Source: Acidovorax delafieldii 2AN (lineage in GTDB: Bacteria; Pseudomonadota; Gammaproteobacteria; Burkholderiales; Burkholderiaceae_C). Taken from it: DNA of 32,470 nucleotides. The stretch's first letter is position 1. Every line of letters starts with the position of its first letter. The notes beneath the pieces were generated by a model. The model did no database searches. It saw only the letters and a list, made by a program, of their open reading frames with translations, and was not told the DNA's origin. Of the stretch, positions 23,553 through 31,117 are shown piece after piece. The DNA lies in the NCBI RefSeq assembly GCF_000175235.1, contig NZ_ACQT01000024.1, positions 1-32,470 on the forward strand, read 5' to 3'. A program made the translations under genes and the position numbers.

Positions 23553-24835
23553 TGCCCCACGACACCACAGACAGGAACCCATCCGTGACCGCCACAGCTG
23601 CCTTCAAAGACGACGTTGATTTTCCGCTGGAGGGCGTGCGCGTGCTCGATCTATCGCGCGTGTTCGCCGGCCCGATGTGTGCCATGGTGCTGGCCGATTT
23701 TGGTGCCGAGGTGATCAAGGTCGAACACCCCGGCCGCGGCGACGACACGCGCGACTGGGGCATCCGCATCGGCAACACCGAGACCACCTACTACAACAGC
23801 ATGAACCGCAACAAGCGGTCCGTCACCCTTGACCTGCAAAGCCCCGAGGGCCTGAAGATCATCCACGATCTACTGCCGCAGTTCGACGTGGTCATCCACA
23901 ACTTCAAGACCGGTGGCGCCGAGAAGCTGGGCCTGGGCTACGAGCAGCTCAAGGCGATCAAGCCCGACCTGATCTACTGCGCCGTGGCCGGCTACGACAG
24001 CAGCGGCCCCGAGGCCAAGCGCCCAGGCTACGACCTTGTGATCCAGGGCGAGGCCGGCCTCATGGCGCTCAACGGCGAGGCCAACACGCCGCCGCTGAAG
24101 TTTGGCGTGGCCGTGGTCGACCTCATGACCGGCATGTATGCGGCGCAGGCCATTCTGGCGGCCCTGTTCCGGCGCGAACGCAGCGGGCGCGGCCGCCTGA
24201 TCGAGATGGCGCTGTACGACTGCGGCATCATGGTCACGGGCTACTATGGGCTCGATGCGCTCCAGCTGGGCCGCGACCCGGAGCGCTACGGCAATGCCCA
24301 CCCGTCCATCGTGCCCTACGGCATGTACGAGGCTGCCGATGGCCCGCTCATCATCGCCGTGGGCAACAACGCGCAGTTCGACAAGTTCTGCCGCCAGGTC
24401 ATCGACCGCCCCGACATCGTCGAGGACCCGCGCTTCGCCACCAACGTCAACCGTGCCAAGAACCGGCTCGAACTCGGCCCCATGCTCAAGGCGCTGATCC
24501 GCAGCTTTCCGCGCGATCTGCTGCTCGAGCGCCTCACGGCCGCCGGCATCCCCTGTGGCCGGGTGGCGGGCCTGCACGAGGCCTTGACCAGCGAGCGCAC
24601 CCGCCGCGGCGGCCTGCTGCAGGACATGCCGCACCCCGTGGTGGGCACCACGCCCGTGTTTGCCCCACCCTACCGGCTGGACGGCCAGCGCCTGCCGATC
24701 CGCAATGCGCCGCCTACGCTGGGCGAGGGCACGCGCGAGGTGCTGCACCGGCTGCTGGACCTGAGCGACACGCAACTGCAGCAACTGCGCGACCAGGGGG
24801 TGCTGACCCTGCCGCAGACGCCATCCTCGAACTGA
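23552..24835 (+). CDS. Family III CoA-transferase (CaiB/BaiF type)
   Basis: This 427-residue enzyme moves CoA from a donor thioester to a free carboxylic acid without ATP. The opening PLEGVRVLDLSRVFAGPMCA, the FGAEVIKVEHPGRGDDTR loop and NRNKRSVTLDL are standard. The nucleophilic aspartate is Asp161 in RPGYDLVIQGEAGLM, and the second domain carries FGVAVVDLMTGMYAAQAILA. Start 23552 overlaps the previous stop (TGATG). A GTG at 23584 is possible and would remove ten poorly conserved residues. In this block it is the only visible way to activate the substrate, so it probably takes the place of the acid-CoA ligase found in pimeloyl pathways. Donor and acceptor are unknown. Confidence 0.92.
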   Translation: MPHDTTDRNPSVTATAAFKDDVDFPLEGVRVLDLSRVFAGPMCAMVLADFGAEVIKVEHPGRGDDTRDWGIRIGNTETTYYNSMNRNKRSVTLDLQSPEGLKIIHDLLPQFDVVIHNFKTGGAEKLGLGYEQLKAIKPDLIYCAVAGYDSSGPEAKRPGYDLVIQGEAGLMALNGEANTPPLKFGVAVVDLMTGMYAAQAILAALFRRERSGRGRLIEMALYDCGIMVTGYYGLDALQLGRDPERYGNAHPSIVPYGMYEAADGPLIIAVGNNAQFDKFCRQVIDRPDIVEDPRFATNVNRAKNRLELGPMLKALIRSFPRDLLLERLTAAGIPCGRVAGLHEALTSERTRRGGLLQDMPHPVVGTTPVFAPPYRLDGQRLPIRNAPPTLGEGTREVLHRLLDLSDTQLQQLRDQGVLTLPQTPSSN

Positions 24836-24930
24836 CGCCCCACAGGCCCCGACCGCAAGCCGCGCCAAGACGGCGCGGGGCCGCAACGTATTTCATCGCA
24901 CCTCACGCCCTTATTTTCGGAGACATCGAC

Positions 24931-25935
24931 ATGGGTATCGCATTCAACCGCCGCAGCGTTTTGCAAGGCCTGGCCGCACTGGGCGGCTCCAGCTGGCTGG
25001 GAGGCGCCATGGCGCAGTCTGCCAAGTCCGCCTGGCCGAGCAAGCCGATCCGGCTCATCGTGCCGTTCAACGCGGGCGGCGCCACGGACATCATCGCCCG
25101 CACCATCGGAGAGGCCCTGGCCCGGCGCGTCGGCCAGCCCGTGGTGGTGGACAACAAGGGCGGAGCGGCCGGCATTCTGGGCACCGACGCCCTGGCCAAG
25201 GCGCCGGCGGATGGCTACACGTTGATGGTGTCGCTCAGCACATCGATGCTGATCAACCAGTTCCTCTACACCAAGCTGCCCTACAACCCGCAGAAGGACC
25301 TCCTGATGCTCTCGCAGATTGCGGCGGCGCCGGTCACGCTGGTGGTGCACCCCTCCGTGCCCGCCAACAACATGAAGGAGCTGCTGGCCTATGTGAAGGC
25401 GCGCAAGGGCAAGCTGTCGTACGGCTCCTGGGGCACGGGCTCGTATGCGCACCTCGCCGGCGCCTACATGAGCAAGACCATGGATGCCGACATGGCCCAT
25501 GTGGCCTACAAGGGCGAGGCGCCCATGATCCAGGACCTGATCGGCGGGCAGCTGCAGATCTGCTTTTCCAGTGCGCTCAACACCAAGCCGTTCATCGATG
25601 CGGGCCGCCTCAAGGCCATCGGGGTCACGGGCAAGCAGCGCATGGATATCCTGCCCAAGGTGCCGACCATCTTCGAGCAGGGCGTGCAGGACGACGCCTA
25701 TTCCCTCTTCGGCTGGGTTGCCATGGGGGCGCCCGCCGGCGTGCCCAAGGACGTTGTGGACCAGCTGTACGGCCATTTGCGCGAGATCATCAAGGACCCC
25801 AAGGTGCTTGAGCGCATTGCCGGCGCCGGTTTCCAGCCCATGATGAACAGCCCGCAGGAGTTCCAGCAGAACTACCAGCGTGACATGCCCATCTGGAAAG
25901 CGCTGGTCGAAGCAGCCGACGCCAAGCTCGACTGA
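24931..25935 (+). CDS. Bug-family (TctC-like) periplasmic carboxylate-binding protein, copy 1
   Basis: Bug proteins bind small carboxylates or amides in the periplasm and often feed tripartite tricarboxylate transporters. The 334-residue precursor carries a twin-arginine-like signal (NRRSVLQG at residues 6-13, cleavage after Ala28, AMA-Q). The family opening AWPSKPIRLIVPFNAGGATD, the segment VVVDNKGGAAGILGTDALAK and LPYNPQKDL follow. Like most family members the mature protein ends near 300 residues. It follows the CoA-transferase after 95 bp and is itself followed by a strong terminator, so it may mark the end of a first transcript. The ligand cannot be read from the sequence; the enzymes suggest a dicarboxylate or similar acid. 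Confidence 0.93.
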   Translation: MGIAFNRRSVLQGLAALGGSSWLGGAMAQSAKSAWPSKPIRLIVPFNAGGATDIIARTIGEALARRVGQPVVVDNKGGAAGILGTDALAKAPADGYTLMVSLSTSMLINQFLYTKLPYNPQKDLLMLSQIAAAPVTLVVHPSVPANNMKELLAYVKARKGKLSYGSWGTGSYAHLAGAYMSKTMDADMAHVAYKGEAPMIQDLIGGQLQICFSSALNTKPFIDAGRLKAIGVTGKQRMDILPKVPTIFEQGVQDDAYSLFGWVAMGAPAGVPKDVVDQLYGHLREIIKDPKVLERIAGAGFQPMMNSPQEFQQNYQRDMPIWKALVEAADAKLD

Positions 25936-25945
25936 GACATTGCAG

Positions 25946-25989
25946 CGCCCGCCGCGCCTGGCACCCCCGGGTGTTGCGGCGGGCGTTTT
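25946..25989 (+). terminator. Terminator between Bug copies 1 and 2
   Basis: CGCCCGCCGC (25946-25955) pairs with GCGGCGGGCG (25976-25985), followed by TTTT. An inner CACCC-CC-GGGTG stem stacks in the loop. The short U-run suggests partial rather than complete termination. Confidence 0.75.
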
Positions 25990-26015
25990 CCCATCCCCAC
26001 TGACAGGAGGCTTCC

Positions 26016-27023
26016 ATGCCCACAATCCACACCGCTTCACTGGCCCAGGCCACCCGCCGCGCCGTTCTTGCCCTGGCCGCAGCGCCGCTGCTGCTCGGTA
26101 GCGCCTTCGCGCAGCAGGCCGCCTGGCCCGACAAGATGATCAAGCTCGTTGTCCCCTTCCCGGCGGGCGGCCCCACCGACACGGCGTCGCGCATCGTGGG
26201 CCAGAAGCTGGGTGAACGCCTGAAGCAGGCCGTGGTGGTGGACAACCGCGCGGGCGCATCGGGCTCGATCGCGGCCGCCCAGGTCATGAAGAGCGCGGCC
26301 GATGGCTACACGCTGATGATGCTGGCCACGCCCACCATGCTCGCACCGCACCTGTACAAGAAGGCAGGCTACGACACGGTGAAGGACTTCACGCCCGTGG
26401 CCACGGTGTATGACCTGCCGATCGTGGTGGTGGTCAATCCCCGCATGCTGCCTGACGTGGTGGACCTCAAGACCCTCATCGCCCACGCCAAAGCCGAGAA
26501 ATCCCCGCTCAACTACACCAGCTCGGGGGCTGGCAGCTTTGGCCACCTGAGCATGGAGATGCTCAAGCAGATGGCCGGTTTCGACATGCAGCATGTGCCC
26601 TACAAGGGCGGTGTGCCGGCCATCACCGACACCATCGGTGGCCAGGTGCCGGTGATGTACGCCGACCTCGTCGCCGCACTGCCGCACATCCAGGCGGGCA
26701 AGCTGCGCGCCATCGCCGTGGGATCGCCCCAGCGCGTGACGATGCTGCCCGATGTGAAGACTATCGCCGAGCAGGGCATCAAGGGCTACGACGCCGTGTC
26801 TTGGGGCGGCCTGCTGGCGCCGCCGGGAACGCCCAAGGCCGTGGTGGAGCGCATTGCGAATGAGGTCAAGCAGATCCTGGCCGAGAAGGAAATCCAGGAA
26901 AAACTGCTGAACGTCGGTGCCCTTGCGCACTTCCAGGGGCCGGCGCAGATGGGCCAGCGCGTGCAGCAGGATTACACCCGCTGGGGCCAGCTGATCCGCG
27001 ACAAGGGCATCGCCACGGAATGA
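26016..27023 (+). CDS. Bug-family periplasmic carboxylate-binding protein, copy 2
   Basis: The 335-residue precursor has a signal with a paired Arg (ATRRAVLAL, residues 12-20), a hydrophobic core and a probable cut after Ala32 (AFA-Q). The mature protein starts QQAAWPDKMIKLVVPFPAGG, with PTDTASRIVGQKLGERL and VVVDNRAGASGS, then SSGAGSFGHLSMEM and HVPYKGGVPAITD, all Bug hallmarks. ACAGGAGG precedes the ATG. It lies just after a terminator and 4 bp before the nitronate monooxygenase-like gene, so this pair is probably one unit. It differs clearly from copies 1 and 3, which suggests different ligands rather than recent duplication. No TctA or TctB is encoded nearby. Confidence 0.93.
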   Translation: MPTIHTASLAQATRRAVLALAAAPLLLGSAFAQQAAWPDKMIKLVVPFPAGGPTDTASRIVGQKLGERLKQAVVVDNRAGASGSIAAAQVMKSAADGYTLMMLATPTMLAPHLYKKAGYDTVKDFTPVATVYDLPIVVVVNPRMLPDVVDLKTLIAHAKAEKSPLNYTSSGAGSFGHLSMEMLKQMAGFDMQHVPYKGGVPAITDTIGGQVPVMYADLVAALPHIQAGKLRAIAVGSPQRVTMLPDVKTIAEQGIKGYDAVSWGGLLAPPGTPKAVVERIANEVKQILAEKEIQEKLLNVGALAHFQGPAQMGQRVQQDYTRWGQLIRDKGIATE

Positions 27024-27027
27024 CGCC

Positions 27028-28011
27028 ATGAAGACCCGCATCACCGAACTGTTCGGCATCGAGCACCCCATCATCCAGGGGGGCATGCACCACGTGGGCC
27101 TGGCCGAGCTGGCATCGGCCGTCTCCAACGCCGGCGGCCTGGGCATCATCACCGGCCTGACTCAGCGCACGCCCGAGCTGCTGGCCCGCGAGATCGCGCG
27201 CTGCCGCGCCATGACCGACAAGCCCTTCGGCGTGAACCTGACCTTTCTGCCCTCGGTCAACCCGCCCGACTACCCGGGCTACGTCAAGGCCATCATCGAC
27301 GGCGGTGTGAAAGTCGTCGAGACGGCAGGCAACAATCCGCAGAAATGGCTGCCCGCGCTCAAGGACGCCGGCATCAAGGTCATCCACAAATGCACCTCGG
27401 TGCGCCACGCGCTCAAGGCCGAGGCCATCGGCTGCGACGCCATCAGTGTGGACGGCTTCGAATGCGGTGGCCACCCGGGCGAGGACGACATCCCCAACTT
27501 CATCCTGCTGCCGCGCGCCGCGGAAGAGTTGAAGATCCCCTTCGTCGCCTCGGGCGGAATGGCCGACGGCCGCTCGCTGGTGGCTGCGCTGGCGCTGGGG
27601 GCCGACGGCATCAACATGGGCACGCGCTTCATCGCCACGCAAGAGGCGCCGGTGCACGACAACGTGAAGCAGGCCATCGTCGCGGCCAGCGAACTCGACA
27701 CCCGCCTGGTCATGCGCCCGCTGCGCAACACCGAGCGCGTGCTGACCAATGCCGCCACCGAACGGCTGCTGCAGAAAGAGCGCGAACTGGGCGCGGCGAT
27801 CACCTTTGCGGACATTGCGCCCGAAGTGGCCGGTGTCTATCCGCGCATCATGCAGCAGGGCGATATGGAAGCCGGTGTCTGGTCGTGCGGCATGGTGGCC
27901 GGGCTGATCCACGACGTGCCCACCGTGCAGCAGCTGATCGACGGCATCATGGCCCAGGCCCACGCGCTGATTGCCGAGCGGCTGGCCGGCCTGGTGCGCG
28001 CCGCCGCCTAG
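27028..28011 (+). CDS. Nitronate monooxygenase-like FMN protein (NPD/NMO family)
   Basis: The 327-residue TIM-barrel flavoprotein opens [20 protein letters not shown] and shows [10 protein letters not shown], then GVNLTFLP, a substrate-region histidine in [10 protein letters not shown] (His149), and the FMN phosphate loops [12 protein letters not shown] and [11 protein letters not shown]. Nitronate monooxygenases oxidise alkyl nitronates such as propionate 3-nitronate, but many family members have other or unknown roles, and some reduce enoyl thioesters (FabK-like). The gene starts 4 bp after Bug copy 2 and precedes etfB by 38 bp. In this setting a detoxifying role or an accessory redox step on a pathway intermediate is equally possible. 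The family assignment is firm and the reaction is not. Confidence 0.88.
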   Translation: MKTRITELFGIEHPIIQGGMHHVGLAELASAVSNAGGLGIITGLTQRTPELLAREIARCRAMTDKPFGVNLTFLPSVNPPDYPGYVKAIIDGGVKVVETAGNNPQKWLPALKDAGIKVIHKCTSVRHALKAEAIGCDAISVDGFECGGHPGEDDIPNFILLPRAAEELKIPFVASGGMADGRSLVAALALGADGINMGTRFIATQEAPVHDNVKQAIVAASELDTRLVMRPLRNTERVLTNAATERLLQKERELGAAITFADIAPEVAGVYPRIMQQGDMEAGVWSCGMVAGLIHDVPTVQQLIDGIMAQAHALIAERLAGLVRAAA

Positions 28012-28049
28012 CGCACACACCCTTCAGGAATTCAACAAGGAAACAACCC

Positions 28050-28799
28050 ATGAAAATTCTCGTCCCTGTCAAACGCGTGGTGGACTACAACGTGAAAGTC
28101 CGCGTGAAATCGGACGGCAGCGGTGTGGACATCGCCAACGTGAAGATGAGCATGAACCCCTTTGACGAAATCGCCGTTGAAGAGGCCGTGCGCCTGAAAG
28201 AAAAAGGCCTGGTGAGCGAAGTGATCGCCGTCAGCTGCGGCGTGGCCCAGTGCCAGGAGACCCTGCGCACGGCCATGGCCATCGGCGCCGACCGCGCCAT
28301 CCTGGTGGAGACCGATGCCGAACTGCAGCCCCTGGCCGTGGCCAAGCTCCTGAAGGCCCTGGTGGACAAGGAACAACCCGGCCTCATCATCCTGGGCAAA
28401 CAAGCCATCGACGACGACGCCAACCAGACCGGCCAGATGCTCGCCGCCCTGGCCGACCTGCCCCAAGCGACGTTTGCCAGCAAAGTGGAACTCTCGGCCG
28501 ACAAAGTCAGCGTCACCCGCGAAATCGACGGCGGCCTGGAAACCCTGGCCCTGACGCTGCCCGCAGTGATCACCACCGACCTGCGCCTGAACGAACCCCG
28601 CTACGTCACCTTGCCCAACATCATGAAGGCCAAGAAGAAGCAACTCGATACCGTCAAGCCCGAAGACCTCGGTGTGGACGTCACCCCCCGCCTCAAGACC
28701 CTCAAAGTGAGCGAGCCGCCCAAGCGCGGCGCTGGCGTCAAGGTGGCGGACGTGGCCGCCCTGGTCGACAAACTCAAGAACGAAGCGAAGGTGATCTAA
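28050..28799 (+). CDS. etfB: Electron transfer flavoprotein, beta subunit
   Basis: EtfB binds AMP and, with EtfA, carries electrons from acyl-CoA dehydrogenases to ETF:quinone oxidoreductase in the membrane. The 249-residue protein has the family opening [20 protein letters not shown], the segment [17 protein letters not shown], the ETF-beta signature region [19 protein letters not shown], and [17 protein letters not shown]. The start is supported by AAGGA about 11 bp upstream and by the invariant N-terminus. The etfA start codon follows the TAA directly with no intervening base. The gene pair sits downstream of the PimC/PimD-like dehydrogenases, its expected electron donors, but may also serve the whole cell. 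Confidence 0.97.
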   Translation: MKILVPVKRVVDYNVKVRVKSDGSGVDIANVKMSMNPFDEIAVEEAVRLKEKGLVSEVIAVSCGVAQCQETLRTAMAIGADRAILVETDAELQPLAVAKLLKALVDKEQPGLIILGKQAIDDDANQTGQMLAALADLPQATFASKVELSADKVSVTREIDGGLETLALTLPAVITTDLRLNEPRYVTLPNIMKAKKKQLDTVKPEDLGVDVTPRLKTLKVSEPPKRGAGVKVADVAALVDKLKNEAKVI

Positions 28800-29732
28800 A
28801 TGTCGGTACTCGTTATTGCTGAACACGACAACGCGTCCATCAAGGGCGCAACCCTGAACACCGTCACAGCCGCTGTGGCTTGCGGCGGCGACGTGCACGT
28901 CCTCGTCGCTGGCCACAACGCAGGCGCTGCAGCCGCTGCAGCAGCCCAGATCGCCGGCGTCGCCAAAGTCCTCCACGCCGACGCCCCCGGCCTGGAACAC
29001 GGCCTCGCTGAAAACGTCGCCGCACAAGTCCTGGCCATCGCCTCGAACTACAGCCACATCCTCTTTCCCGCCACCGCCGGCGGCAAGAACGTGGCCCCCC
29101 GCGTGGCCGCCAAGCTCGACGTCGCCCAGATCAGCGACATCACCAAAGTGATCGCAGCCGACACCTTCGAGCGCCCCATCTACGCCGGCAACGCCATCGC
29201 CACCGTGCAAAGCGCCGACAGCGTGAAGATCATCACCGTGCGCACCACCGGCTTTGACGCCGCTGCCGCCACCGGAGGCTCGGCCGCCGTCGAAACCGCC
29301 GCCGCCACGGCAGATGCTGGCAAGAGCAGCTTCGTGGGCAGCGAAATCGCCAAGAGCGACCGGCCCGAACTCACCGCCGCCAAGATCATCGTCTCGGGCG
29401 GCCGGGCGCTGGGGAGCAAGGAAAAGTTCGACGAAGTCATGACCCCGCTGGCCGACAAGCTGGGCGCGGCCATTGGCGCCAGCCGGGCGGCGGTGGACGC
29501 GGGCTACGCCCCCAACGACCTGCAGGTGGGGCAGACGGGCAAGATCGTGGCACCGCAGCTGTACGTGGCCGCCGGCATCTCGGGCGCCATCCAGCACCTG
29601 GCGGGGATGAAGGACTCCAAGGTGATCGTGGCGATCAACAAGGACCCTGAAGCCCCGATCTTCAGCGTGGCCGACTATGGCCTGGAGGCCGACCTGTTCA
29701 CGGCCGTGCCCGAACTGGTCAAGGCGCTCTGA
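28800..29732 (+). CDS. etfA: Electron transfer flavoprotein, alpha subunit
   Basis: The 310-residue FAD-carrying subunit has an N-terminal ETF domain starting [20 protein letters not shown]. The C-terminal FAD-binding domain includes [18 protein letters not shown] and the conserved [20 protein letters not shown] and [20 protein letters not shown] segments, then DYGLEADLF. The middle linker is Ala-rich ([20 protein letters not shown]). Its ATG immediately follows the etfB stop, so the two subunits are coupled. A hairpin repeat separates it from the third Bug gene. Only one etfBA pair is seen here. Whether the genome has another housekeeping pair is not visible from this window. Confidence 0.97.
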   Translation: MSVLVIAEHDNASIKGATLNTVTAAVACGGDVHVLVAGHNAGAAAAAAAQIAGVAKVLHADAPGLEHGLAENVAAQVLAIASNYSHILFPATAGGKNVAPRVAAKLDVAQISDITKVIAADTFERPIYAGNAIATVQSADSVKIITVRTTGFDAAAATGGSAAVETAAATADAGKSSFVGSEIAKSDRPELTAAKIIVSGGRALGSKEKFDEVMTPLADKLGAAIGASRAAVDAGYAPNDLQVGQTGKIVAPQLYVAAGISGAIQHLAGMKDSKVIVAINKDPEAPIFSVADYGLEADLFTAVPELVKAL

Positions 29733-29743
29733 CGCGCATTCGG

Positions 29744-29800
29744 TTGCTATCAATAAGAGAGCTTCTGGCGCTTGCAGGACAAGCGCTGGGGCCACTTTCT
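29744..29800 (+). repeat. Intergenic hairpin repeat after etfA
   Basis: GCTATCAATAAGAGAGCT is followed by GCGCTTG-CAGGA-CAAGCGC (29768-29786, perfect 7-bp stem). Its 5' half is the best match to the copy lying inside cobS. Confidence 0.85.
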
Positions 29801-29830
29801 GTTCAAAAATACAAGCAGGAGACAACATCC

Positions 29831-30814
29831 ATGAGCCGTGACATTTCCCGCCGCACGTTGGTGCAGGCCGCCACCGCCGCCTTGGCCAGCGTGGCTTTGC
29901 CATCGCTGGCGCAACCGGCCTGGCCGAGCAAACCGATCAAGATCATCGTGCCCTACACGGCCGGCGGTTTCACCGACCAAATGGCGCGCCTGCTGCAGGT
30001 GGGTCTGCAAAAGCAGCTGGGCCAGCCCGTGGTGATCGACAACAAGCCCGGTGCGAACAGCATCATCGGCGTGGACGCCGTGGCCAAGGCAGCGCCAGAC
30101 GGGCACACTTTTGGGGTGGTGATTCCCGCCTTCACCGCCAATACCACGCTGTACCCCAAGCTGCCCTACAACCCGCGCAAGGACTTGGTGGGTGTGTCGC
30201 TCATGGGCGTGTCGCCCCTGGTGGCTGCCGTGTCGCTGAACGCGCCGTTCAAGGACACGCGGGAGCTGATCGCCTACGCCAAGGCCAACCCTGGCAAGGT
30301 GAGCTTTGCCTCGTCAGGCAGCGGCTCGGCGGCGCACCTGACCAGCGAATTGCTCAAGACGCTGACGCAGACTTTCATGGTTCACATCCCGTACCGGGGC
30401 GCATCGCCCGCACTGGCGGACCTGCTGGGCGGCCAGGTGCCGCTGTTCCTTGACCCGCCCCCCAACCTGATCCAGCCCGCCAAGGCCGGCCGCATTCGGC
30501 TCATTGGCGTGGCCAGCGAAAAGCGTCTGCCCATCCTGCCCGATGTTCCCACTTTCGTGGAGCAGGGCATTCCAGGCATGCTGGGCAGCACTTGGGCCAG
30601 CATGATCGCGCCCGCGGGCACGCCGCGCGATATCGTCAAGCGCATGTCGGAGGCGGTGAACCAGATCATCCACAGCGCCGAAACACGTGCCAAGCTCGAG
30701 GCCATGGGCACGTTTGCGGAGGGCACCACGCCCGAAGCCTGCGACACCTTTCTTGCGGCGGAGACGGCCAAATGGGGCAAGGTGATCCGCGACGCCGGGG
30801 TGCAGCTGGACTGA
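29831..30814 (+). CDS. Bug-family periplasmic carboxylate-binding protein, copy 3
   Basis: The 327-residue precursor has a twin-arginine-like leader (ISRRTLVQAATAALAS, Arg7-Arg8; cleavage after Ala27, SLA-Q). The mature protein starts QPAWPSKPIKIIVPYTAGGF, with VVIDNKPGANSIIGVDAVAK and LPYNPRKDLVG, then SSGSGSAAHLTSELL and HIPYRGASPALADLLGGQVP. The ATG at 29831 is chosen because CAGGAG precedes it and the leader begins there. An in-frame upstream start at 29744 would translate the hairpin repeat. It is the last gene of the catabolic block. A GGGGC-GCAC-GCCCC hairpin follows the stop but lacks a U-run. Its ligand is unknown. Confidence 0.93.
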   Translation: MSRDISRRTLVQAATAALASVALPSLAQPAWPSKPIKIIVPYTAGGFTDQMARLLQVGLQKQLGQPVVIDNKPGANSIIGVDAVAKAAPDGHTFGVVIPAFTANTTLYPKLPYNPRKDLVGVSLMGVSPLVAAVSLNAPFKDTRELIAYAKANPGKVSFASSGSGSAAHLTSELLKTLTQTFMVHIPYRGASPALADLLGGQVPLFLDPPPNLIQPAKAGRIRLIGVASEKRLPILPDVPTFVEQGIPGMLGSTWASMIAPAGTPRDIVKRMSEAVNQIIHSAETRAKLEAMGTFAEGTTPEACDTFLAAETAKWGKVIRDAGVQLD

Positions 30815-30933
30815 CCGGGTGGGGGCGCACGCCCCGGCAAACCGGTGCGGCAGGCTTGCAGCAAGTCCCGGGTTCGTGTGGCGATAGGCAGCATGGGGCC
30901 GGTACGGCGAGGCCTGGGCGTGTCATTCAGGCC

Positions 30934-30962
30934 TTGGTGAATTGCCGGTGTGTTTGTATGAT
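30934..30962 (+). promoter_or_regulatory. Sigma70-like promoter for the terminal surface-protein gene
   Basis: TTGGTG (30934-30939), a 17-bp spacer and TATGAT (30957-30962) form a good -35/-10 pair. A start near 30969 would leave a leader of about 150 bases to the ATG at 31118. Confidence 0.6.
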
Positions 30963-31117
30963 CCGCGGCGTTCAAAATGCCGCTGGCGGCTGGGGTGGCA
31001 TTGCCGGACCGGGGCAAGCTGCCCGGCCGCTTTTTCACGCCTGCCCCACGCTCCGCCACGTTCCATGCCTGCATCCATGTTCGCGACGCATTCCCGTACC
31101 CTGCATCTGGCCTGGCA

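Noticed and set aside
28032-29903. 623-codon minus-strand open frame across etfB and etfA
   Set aside because: It lies antisense to two conserved ETF genes and has no domain character.
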